Source: Thalassia testudinum (Eukaryota; Streptophyta; Magnoliopsida; Alismatales; Hydrocharitaceae). Taken from it: a stretch of 64,000 nucleotides of DNA. The DNA lies in NCBI GenBank assembly GCA_037157565.1, contig JAZHRO010000073.1, forward strand, positions 22,272,501-22,336,500, in the 5' to 3' direction. The notes beneath the pieces are model-generated. The model saw only the letters and a program-made list of their open reading frames with translations, did not search any database and was not told the DNA's origin. A program made the translations under genes and the position numbers. The first letter of the stretch is position 1. Each line of letters begins with the position of its first letter. Of the stretch, positions 10,808 to 19,430 are shown piece by piece.

Positions 10808-11870
10808 GGTAATGCAATTTTTTTATTTCTGATTTCCGAGCTTATTTATGACATATTTGCCTCTACTTGTTTTTGGTGTGTAGTTACACAAAAGCGGATT
10901 CTGTGCACACATTAGGCGCAATTGAAGGTTTCAGGTACACACTGATTTCTTAGGTTTAGGATTTGGTTTGACTCTTAGGTTAGATATTTGTTTTAAAAAC
11001 AAAAATAAAAAAAATGCAAAAAAGGAAAAAAAATTGCAAAACTTGAAAAAAAAACTCTTTTGGTAAAAGGCTTCTTTGCTTTCAAAATCACTTAGAAAAG
11101 CTTTTTTTCCACTTTTTGAAATTTAGCTAGAGTTTTTCAACGAATTTAAAAATCATTTGCCAAGTTTTTGATGACTCAAAAATCTTGAAATTTGGGTTGA
11201 TCATAGATTTCAAATTATCTTTCCAACTCCACCATTCGTTTGAAAAAAATTACATTATGAAATTTTTAAAATTTTGCATTATGAAATTTTTATTCGCGAA
11301 TTGCACAAGGGTCAAATAGACTGAAATTCAAAATTTTCTGATTTTTAAAAATCTATTTTGAATGGCACAGATCTGATTGACCTAAAATAGGTGGGGTTTG
11401 AAAACTGATCAAGTAATCTTTAATTCACATATTTTTCCTAAATTTTTGGATTTGGTTTGAGACTGTTTCAAGGAGAAAACCAACAAGGGGTCTATTTGCC
11501 TTATTGGACCCCCTGTTAGTTAAAAATTCATATTTATTCTCTTGGGACAATAAAAATTTCATAAAAATATTCTCTGGAAAGCTCATTTGAAAAGGAATCT
11601 ACCTGCCGAATTTCATTCTATTTGGATACCATTTGCATCATAGAGAGTATTTTTGATTTGTCATTTGGTCTGTTGCCTGAATTTCTTAGTCATTGCATAA
11701 AGCCTAGGTCCAATATTTAGGGTTTTTTTTGTTTGTAGCGACCACATTAACTAGGTTGGACTCAATCGAGTCCATTGATTAGTCAGTGAGTTGAGTCAAT
11801 TGGTTGATCACTCACCCAACACCACATCAACTTGATGAAAAGGTTAAAATTCGTAAAGAAAATCTTAATT
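10808..11870 (+). mobile_element. E2 untranslated leader; gag, PR and RT deleted
   Basis: About 1.06 kb of AT-rich leader follows the primer-binding site, with no recognisable Gag. A phrase with GAAATTTTTA..ATTTTGCATTATGAAATTTTTAT is repeated at about 11255-11290. It then passes directly into the end of the RT thumb near 11880, so roughly 3 kb of gag, protease and most of RT are missing. The junction must lie between about 11830 and 11890. Confidence 0.65.
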
Positions 11871-12456
11871 AACCTACCATTGTTATTTAACTACTGGGTC
11901 ATGTGGGATTTTATTGAGGTTCATTCACGATTTCTTGAAAATCACACATCATTTAACAAATCTTTTGGTAGCCAACGCTCCATTTAATTTCAATTCCTTG
12001 TGTCTCAGCGGTTCGAGACCTTACAAAGTGCTATATTTGATTCCCCGATTCTCCAACCACCCAACTGGTCTCGATTTCGAGATGATGTGTGATGATTCCG
12101 ATTTCATAGTTGGAGCCGTTCTAGGCCAGTGTCATGAGAGCCACTCGTTCGTCATATACTACTCTAGCAAGACGTTGAATGAGGCTCAGAGTAATTATAC
12201 GGTTACTGAAAAGGAACTGCTAGTTGTAGTATATGGGTTGGAGAAGTTTCGATCTTATTTGCTCTGGTCGAAAGTGATTATATTCATAGATCATTCCGCC
12301 CTCTGGCATTTGTTGGCAAATAAGGATGCCAAACCCCATCTTATCAAATGGATCATTCTATTGTAGGAGTTTGATGTCGAGATTCACGATAAGGTTGGAG
12401 CTTATAATATAGTGGCGAATCACTTCTCGACTAGATCCAACCCACATTCCTTACTC
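11871..12456 (+). pseudogene. E2 RT thumb remnant and RNase H
   Basis: The segment starts in the RT thumb (LLGHVGFY, then FIHDFLKI around 11915-11940). It continues through a diverged connection and the RNase H domain with CDDSDFIVGAVLGQ (about 12090-12130), YYSSKTLNEAQSNYTVTEKELL and DHSALWHLLANKDAKPHLIKW. The frame is open from 11914 to a TAG at 12364-12366, where other copies have a Gln (LLQEFD). The catalytic D of the first motif and the D of DHSAL are kept. Upstream RT is deleted. Confidence 0.8.
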
Positions 12457-12672
12457 GTCAATATCAGGTCAATTTTTGGATGAATATATTTTGGCTACAA
12501 ATTCTTTAGAGTTTCCCTAGTATGCGGATATCGTGGATTATCTTGTCGTAAGTAAGATTTCCTTGTCAATATCAGGTCAATTTTTGGACGAATCTATTTT
12601 GGCTACAAATTCTTTGGAGTTTCCCTAGTACGTGGATATCGCGAATTATCTTGTCGCAAGTAAGATTCTCGC
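12457..12672 (+). repeat. 108-bp tandem duplication in the RNase H-integrase linker of E2
   Basis: Two copies of a 108-base unit lie head to tail (12457-12564 and 12565-12672), each beginning GTCAATATCAGGTCAATTTT. The unit length is a multiple of three, so the reading frame was kept. The copies differ at several bases, for example GATGAATATA against GACGAATCTA, so the duplication is not recent. E0, E3, E4 and E6 have one copy of this linker. Confidence 0.85.
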
Positions 12673-13905
12673 AGGATTATCCAAGGACCAGAAACTCAAA
12701 ATTTATATTAGAAGCTAAATTTTATTTTTGGGATGACCCCTTGCTCTTCTGCATTGGGCCTAATCAGATAATCAGGAGGTGCAACCCCGACTTTGAGATT
12801 GCTAGTGTGTTATCTTTTTGCCATAGCTATGCTGGTGGTGGTCATTTTTTTGGTCGAAAAACCCCTTCGAAGATTTTATAGTTGTGTTTTTTCTGGCCAA
12901 CCATCTTTCGAGATACACATAAGTTTGCCAAGTGCTGCAAGCGGTGCCAGTCGGTCAGTTCTATGACCCAAAGAGACATGATGCTTCTCCAACCCATCCT
13001 GGTCATAGAAGTGTTCGACATCTGGGGAATCGATTTTATTGGCCCTTTCCCAAACTTGCATGGCTTTGAATACATACTTCTCGTAGTTGACTATGTCTCG
13101 AAGTGGGTTAAGGCCATCCAGGAAAGGTGGGCTGATCATAAGATCGTTATCTCCTTTGTTCAGGATTTACAAGATTTGGTGTCCCCTGTGCTCTGATTAG
13201 TAATGGGGAAAGTCGCTTTATCCATGCCCATTTTAGGTCATTATTAAATAAAGATGGGGTACATCACTGCATTGCCACCCTATATCATCCGCAGACCATT
13301 GGGTAGGCCGAAGTATCTAACCATCAGATTAAGCTCATTCTCCAGAAGACGGTTAGAATGGATAGGAAGGATTGGTTCGATCGTTTGATTGATGCACTAT
13401 GGGCATATTGGATCGTGTACAAGGCTCCACTTGGAATGTTGCCATACCGCATGATATATGGAAAGGCCTGTCACCTTCCCGTCGAGCTAGAGCACCGTGC
13501 CTTTTAGGCAATGCAAAAGTGTAATCTTAACCTCGATGCGGGAGATTATGAAAGAAAGCTCTAGCTCAACGAATTAAAAGAGATTCAGTGGGAGGCCTAC
13601 TAGAATGTGAAGATGTACAAGGATAAGACTAAGGCCTTTCATGACCACCACATCCGGAGAAGGACTTTCACGCCTAACCAGTAAGTCTAGTTATTTGATT
13701 CTCAACTCAGATTCTTTGCGGGTAAGCTCAACTCCAAGTGGATTGGCCCGTTCCTTATGATTCACCCCTATTCTAATGGGGCAATCTAAATTATGAGCCT
13801 AAAATCTAGGCATGTTTTTATGGTAAATGACCAGCACCTCAAGACATTTATCACCCATGAACCTCCTCCTGCTCATGAAATCATCAATTTTATTGAGAAT
13901 GTGTA
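12673..13905 (+). pseudogene. E2 integrase, broken
   Basis: The domains run in normal order. The zinc-binding HSYAGGGHF and CCKRCQS are at about 12825-12950. The core follows, with FDIWGIDFIGPF (about 13015-13050), YILLVVDYVSKWVK, the second Asp region at 13195-13215 after two frame changes, and AEVSNHQIK with the catalytic Glu at about 13309. The C-terminal part includes WFDRLIDALWAY and [13 protein letters not shown]. Stops at 13304, 13505, 13562, 13682 and 13688 lie where E3, E4 or E6 have Gln or Trp. It ends at a TAG near 13905 after the GKLNSKWIGPF tail. Confidence 0.85.
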
Positions 13906-14121
13906 GTTAAGTTTTTGCTCAGCTAGAGATGTTAAACTTAGCACTTATACATATGCAAATACCTCTTTTATACATAGCATATTTTATTTTAGCATATTTT
14001 CTTGCATATTGTGTTTTCTGTCATGATGTTGGCTTATGTCGAATGAAAAATTCATGAGTGATTTTAGGTAATTTCTATCCTTTTTATCCCTTGTCTCATA
14101 TTTATTTTCCTTATATTCATG

Positions 14122-14157
14122 CATGAGGACATGCAAGAAAGTAGGCATGGGGGGTTA
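14122..14157 (+). other. E2 pol-proximal second polypurine tract
   Basis: ATGAGGACAT is followed 10-12 bases later by GTAGGCATGGGGGG, about 220 bases after the end of pol. The same pair recurs at this place in E0, E3, E4 and E6. It resembles the tract before the 3' LTR but is 1.8 kb away from it. Confidence 0.7.
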
Positions 14158-15916
14158 ATATACGTAATCTGAAAAATTTTTGCCGACACTTAAAAAAACC
14201 TTTGAATAGCATGTTAATTGCACTTTAAGGCCCTTAATTTAAGAACTGACTCCACTTCCAATGTTCTCATTGGAGCTAGAAATCATTCGCAAAGTCACTT
14301 CCAACTCATCCGCTCACCTATTTGTTCTAAATTTAGGATCAAGCTAAATGTAACCCAAATAAGGGAAAATTTTGAAGTGCAACCATGAGAGGTTACTTGT
14401 ACATAGCATTTATAAATATTGCATCCATATATAAAAGATTTTTATCGAGAGGTTTTATTAGGGATTTTATTCTTGAGTTGATTTTGAATTTAGAATCCAG
14501 TACAACTTTTATACTTGCACATAGATTTTGCAATGGATCCATTATGAAGACCAATAGACATGTTTCATTTTTCGAGAAGAAGTATTGCTTCTTTTCTTAA
14601 ACCCTTGGACAGTGGTTAGGGAGTCTGGCAAACCATCTTCTATTAGATCCACCAAATATTTGCGAGGTGAGAGTAAAGTGTGTACTGGTGCTCTAAGTTT
14701 AGTGCAATGACTCTTAGTTTTTGGATAATTAAATAAGGATACTCGGAGTTAAGCATAGTTTTTCACTTTCGGTTCCTGCGTGAGAATTGTCTGTGCGTAA
14801 ATTTTTGAGAGCCACCAAATAAGGTGAATACCTAGAGATCGAGTTCTAATAAAAGTAGGAATAAGGTGGATGGTTACGATCGTCCTTTACAGAATCCTCG
14901 GCTGAAAGAGGGTATTAGTGTCAAAGGTCAGAAAATACGTTCTATCCATTCCTTGCCCAGTGATGAGAGTAGGCACTTCTATCAAATAAATCACCCGATA
15001 TCCTCTTGAACATCACTAATCCTCAATAATGCCTCGTGAATAAAAATTTACATGTATTGCGTTGTGTTGATAGATATGAGAAAAAAAAAGAAAAAAGAAA
15101 AAGAAAAAATATTTATAGAAAAAAAGAAGAGAAAGAAGAAAAAATAATAGAAGAGAAAAAATCTGAAAAAAAATGTTGGAGTCAAAGTTGTGTTTATTTC
15201 ATTTGGAGTTAATTACATTGAAGCAACAATACCTACTATTATTACGATCTACTAAACATGGCATTGACCTACTTTTTTTGTATTTCTGACCGCTCGAATA
15301 CTGGTTGAGGAATTCTGACCTAGTTATAAGGTTATCAGAACTTTAATTGAAGTGTTAATGCCATATGAGGTCACTAAATAATGAGTACATTTACAAAATC
15401 TGGTGAGATTAAAAAGAAAAAGAAAAAGAGAAAAAGAAAGAGAGTGACTATAAAGGAACTAAAGAGAGTATAATTTTTGAGCCTCTTTCTGAGTTGATTT
15501 GTTTGATAGTCTGAAAATTTAGAGTCTGTAGTACTAGATTATATGTAGCATTAGATGAGTGTGAGTCACCAAATACAAAACCACTTGACTCAAACATCTT
15601 CTGCCTAAGCTAAAAAGTCAGGGTAAAATTACAGATTATTTATTACGTATCCTTGAGGAAAGAAGTTTGCCTATCTTGATAGAATTTTTACTAGGGGTCA
15701 AGTACGAACTTCAGATATGGATTGACTTTTCACTTGGATCCGTTTAAGCTACTGTCACTACACTTTCACGATTGTCTGGATTTCTAGATTTTTGGATGAA
15801 AACAAAAAAATCTTTAGTCAAGCCCTTGATAAAAAGAATAAGTAGTCCTGTAGGGACTAAATTGTAGATAACTTAGTCATATACTTGCATTTAGTCTTGC
15901 ATTTGCTAGGATTAAT
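14158..15916 (+). mobile_element. E2 long 3' noncoding region
   Basis: This region of 1.76 kb has no credible gene. It aligns in order with E3 23357-24906 and, reversed, with E6 60231-61722. Shared blocks include ACCCTTGGACA (14602), the twin hairpins at 14868-14911, AGAGTAGGCACTT (14957), the TAATGCCTCGTGAATAAAA stretch (15030-15048), A/G-only tracts at 15073-15165 and 15409-15450, a GAGTGTGAGTCACCAAA block at 15560 and the AGGGGTCAAGTACGAACTT block at 15694. Such conservation among diverged elements suggests a role in the RNA, but no function is known to me. Confidence 0.7.
14868..14911 (+). ncRNA. Twin hairpins in E2 3' noncoding RNA
   Basis: Hairpin 1 (14868-14885) is GGATGGT-TACG-ATCGTCC, a 7-bp stem closed by two G-U pairs. 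In E3 and E6 the same stem is fully Watson-Crick. Hairpin 2 (14896-14911) is CCTC-GGCTGAAA-GAGG. Both lie in the same order and spacing in the other two elements. This is a candidate structured RNA element; the evidence is conservation only. Confidence 0.55.
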
Positions 15917-15936
15917 AAGATTTAGGGATGGGGGTA
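15917..15936 (+). other. E2 polypurine tract before 3' LTR
   Basis: AAGATTTAGGGATGGGGGTA abuts the 3' LTR start TGATTGCGCAGCAATC at 15937. It is the normal plus-strand primer site. Confidence 0.9.
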
Positions 15937-17459
15937 TGATTGCGCAGCAATCTGAGGACTTAATTGACCTGAATTGAGTTAGATCTTAGCTTAACATAGG
16001 AGTAATTCATGCATTACTTGCATATTTTGCATCTTTACTGCTTTACATAGAAATTCATGAAATAATGCCATTATGCTGTATTGATTAGTGTAATATTTGG
16101 TTTGCAGGTAATAAGAAGCCTAGGAGATAGCCTAAAGTTGGATAGAGGTTAGAGTTGCAGCAGAGCTAGAGCAGAAGCTTGCAATAAAGCTGCAAATAAG
16201 CTGAAGACAGAGAATATGGGACATGTATACTATACTACTTGTAGGGATTTAATATTAGAATTAAAGTATGAAGAGCATAGGACAATCCCTGCACTTATTC
16301 CTAGCCTTAGATAGCCCTATCCACCTTCCCATACCTTAGCCACCCCTCCATTAGGTCAATTTAGCCTAGAACACCCTGAAACAATCTTTCCAGTCCACCT
16401 CTGGATGTTTAGATAATGTGATGGATGTCCAATTTCTACGGCACTCGCGAATAGAGCTTGATGCCCATACTGATCCAGTATTGGACGTCCAGACCAATCC
16501 ATCAAACTTCCAATTTTGAAGTGTAAGTGTCTGGAGGTCTTCTCCAATTGCTGATTTTGGGGTTGAAGCTATATTTTGCTTCTTAAGACCTAGGAAACTT
16601 ACCCTACACCCTAGGAAACCTAATTGGAGGTACCTTAAGCCTAGTCCACCATCACTAGCCCTTACTAAGAACCTAATTAGGTTCTCATTGAGTCCAATTA
16701 ACTCACACTCAACCTAATTGGGAATTCCCTCTCCCAATTACATACACATTAATCCAATTAAACTTGTGATAAGTTTAATTAGATCCTCTACCTTAGTAAT
16801 AGGATGTATGAACCTATTTTTAGATGCTTACCTAGGCCCAATTACCTAGACCTATAGGACTCAACCTAGACCACCTAGTCACCACCTAAGTGGTCCACTC
16901 AACCACTTAAGTGGCATGCACACACATCCACACTTAGAGTTGGCGTCCATACATAGGTGGCACCACTTGGAATCCTAAAAGCCTAAATATAGCAAGTATA
17001 CTTAGGTCCACAAATTGTGGATCTAAGAAGACTCACTCCTTTCCCAAATTAGCCTCCACTTAAGAACCAATCTAGACTCTTCTATGGATGGCCACTTGAA
17101 GGCCCTTCACATCTATAAAAGAGCCATCATACTGGCTGCCCATAGCCCTTGATCTTGGATGCCACCTCCATCTCCACTCACTCCATTCAGGAACTTCTTC
17201 CTCCACAAGCACCACCACTTCCACATCTAAGAGCAAGAACCTCCACCACCTCTCAAGAGGCTGGCCACCCACCTTGGCCGTCCCTCCTCTCCTACCGCCT
17301 CAAGCCATACGGCCACCAGAGACCACCTCTAGTGCCCGGTTTTCCCGTAGTGATAATCATTTTTCGTATTTTAATTTATCGCATTTTGTCCTGCTTAGGA
17401 GCGTAGTCATATCTCTCTAGAGTGCACGCATAAACTCTCCGTGGGTTCCATGCATGCAT
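15937..17459 (+). mobile_element. E2 3' LTR, first segment
   Basis: Three quarters of the 3' LTR match the 5' LTR of E2 from its first base to the CATGTGTGCATC phrase near 10285. It contains a TATA box at 17113-17121 (CTATAAAAG) and the same GACGTC-rich zone. It stops at 17459, where E4 is inserted. TGCAT at 17455-17459 and TTCAT at 41466-41470 are the E4 target-site copies, with one change. The LTR resumes at 41471. Confidence 0.9.
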
Positions 17460-18381
17460 TGATTTGGAAAAAGTGTGATTTGTAAAAATCAAGAATTAAC
17501 TCGTTGCAACATGTAATTTTGATTGCTTTTGAATTTGTAAAGATCGAGTACTCAATGAGTATTCGGGTCGTCCCAAGGGAGATAGGAATCAATTTGAAAT
17601 CTCTCGCTTGAAAATTGGAAATCAACTTTCTTTTTTAAGTTTTGAAATATATAAATTTTTTTAGGGTTTTTGAATAAGGGCAAAATGATTGTGGAGAAAG
17701 TAGGAATTAATGCTACTAGAAGTAATGCAACAAGTGCTTTGTTTCTCCAACTCACTCTAAGTATGGAAGGCTTGGAGTAATGAAAGAACAACACACAACA
17801 AAAGAGCAACACAAGCTAATTAAAAGAATGGTAGAGGAATGCTTCTTAAAATGAAAATTATTTTTACAAAGGAGTTGAAGAACTCACAAGCGAGAGGGAT
17901 TCTCACTTGTAATCTTCAACACAAATCAAATATTACACTACCATGCAAACAAAACACAAAAAGGTAGAAGAAAGCTTATGAAGAAGGTGATGATGTTGCA
18001 AAACTACTCCAATTTAGGTTGACCTTGAATTGAAGAAAGCTTGCTCCGACACTCCTTTTTGGCAAGTGGGGCGTGCCTGGCTCCTACAGTGGAAGGCTTC
18101 CACTCTTAAACTCCTCCTTAGGGTGGACGTGAACCACCCTTCTTGCTCCTTCTCTGGACGTCCTTCTTGCCTGGCCTTCCTCCTTGGCTTGGTGAACACA
18201 CAAGGTAGAAGAAGGGAAGAAGTTGAAGGCACCAAGGAGATAGAGTGTCCCCTTAATCTTCTTCTCCTTGGTCGTTGGGATGGTGGAATGAAGGTGGAAG
18301 AATGTGAATATGTGTGGCCAAGGATGATTTGAAATGTGTAGTTAATGGCCTTTTTATAGGATCGGTAGGGGGGTAGTTATG
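17460..18381 (-). mobile_element. E4 3' LTR (family F3), outer segment
   Basis: On the plus strand this starts TGATTTGGAAAAAGTG and matches the outer (3') end of the E4 5' LTR at 38983 base for base apart from roughly one change in eight. It includes the AAGGGAG...block near 17578 and the TATA-like TTTTTATAGG (18351-18360, read as CCTATAAAAA on the minus strand). It ends in GGTAGGGGGGTAGTTATG, where the GCATGC-rich insertion starts. The next 350 bases or so of the LTR, present in the 5' copy at about 39935-40280, are deleted before the LTR resumes at 26623. Confidence 0.85.
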
Positions 18382-19047
18382 GTCTAGGTTCGAAATGCCT
18401 ATTTCGATGCCGCGCTGATGAAATTGTAGGTATGCATTTTGTGGGCATGCCGAAGGCATGCCATGAAAATGCCCATTTTTCGATGGTAGATTTCGACGGT
18501 CCAAAAAAATGACATTTCGAGGCACGTCGAGGGCATGCCGATGCATGCTGACAGAAATGATTAAAATTTGAAAGACAACTAAATCAAAATGTTAGAAACA
18601 TATTTACAGGTTGTTTGAGCCTATGTGACAAAAAATCAACGTGTGTGTGTGAATGTTAGAATATGACAAAAATCAACGTGTGTGTTAGAAGCATATTTGC
18701 TGGTTATTTGAGCTTATATGACAAAAAATCAACGTGTGTGTGTGTGAGCTAGCGGATTCCCCCTGTGTGCGTGTGTGTTCAGCCGATTTCCTCCCCTTAG
18801 TTCAAAATTCCCGATTCCCCTGTCAAATTCCCGCCGCTCAGCCAATTCAAATTCCCGCCCCGCTCAACCAGACGGTCGGCATGCCGCCGTTTCGTCGGCA
18901 ACTATCGGCATGCCGGAGAAATCATCGGCATGCTGACGGTTTCCCTGCAAACCGACACTATCTTTGTGTCGATATGCCCTCTCTCTGAAAACTCCCTTAC
19001 CGACGGCATGCCGGCAGCATGCCGTTGGCATTTAAATCACAAGTTAT
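18382..19047. mobile_element. GCATGC-rich noncoding insertion (MITE-like, unclassified)
   Basis: This segment of about 666 bases is flanked by direct repeats GGTAGGGGG(G)TAGTTATG at 18364-18381 and 19048-19064. It has no coding potential. It is studded with the palindrome GGCATGCC or close forms, mostly in the outer thirds (18451, 18465, 18531, 18889, 18908, 19005 and others). The outer ends carry AAATGCC on the left and its inverse GGCATTT on the right, a possible degenerate terminal inverted repeat. The middle holds two copies of a 95-base phrase with TTGAGC, CAAAAAATCAACGTGTG and a GT run (18594-18748). The long direct repeats would be unusual for a DNA transposon (8-11 bp is usual for Mutator). 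I do not recognise the family. Confidence 0.5.
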
Positions 19048-19064
19048 GGTAGGGGGTAGTTATG

Positions 19065-19430
19065 CTACTCCAAGAGTTTGACCTGGAAATTAAAGATAAG
19101 AAAGGAATTGAGAATGTGGTAGCAGATCATCTGTCTAGGATCCCTATTGAGGCATCAACCTTTGCTAGCGATATCCAAGAGACTTTTCTTGATGAGTCTC
19201 TGATGGCCGTGGAGGACAAAACTCCTTGGTTCGCTGACATAGTGAACTATCTGGTCACGGTCATTACTTCTAGTACTTGGGATAAGCAGAAGTGAGATAG
19301 GTTATTGCTAAAGCTAAATTTTATCACTGGGAGGAACCCGAGCTTTTTAAAATAGGCCCTGACTATCTTTTCCGCCGTTGTGTCCCTGACGAAGAACAAA
19401 GGAGTGTTTTGAGTTTCTACCATGACCTCC
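19065..19430 (+). pseudogene. E3 RNase H end and linker, left-truncated
   Basis: E3 starts abruptly at the end of RNase H ([20 protein letters not shown]). It continues with the protease-proof linker DHLSRIPIEAS and DESLMAVEDKTPWFADIVNYLV, nearly the same as E6, then changes frame near 19290-19400 and reaches the zinc-binding start of integrase (SFYHDL) at 19408-19425. Its 5' LTR, gag, PR and RT are missing, together with about 350 bases of the E4 LTR it sat in, so one deletion probably removed both. CCTCC at 19426-19430 is the left target-site copy of LTR2. Confidence 0.85.

Noticed and set aside
15073..15165. A/G-only tract considered as a polypurine tract or poly(A) tail of a non-LTR element
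   Set aside because: It is an internal part of the conserved 3' noncoding region, found at the same place in E3 and E6, with no LINE sequence before it.
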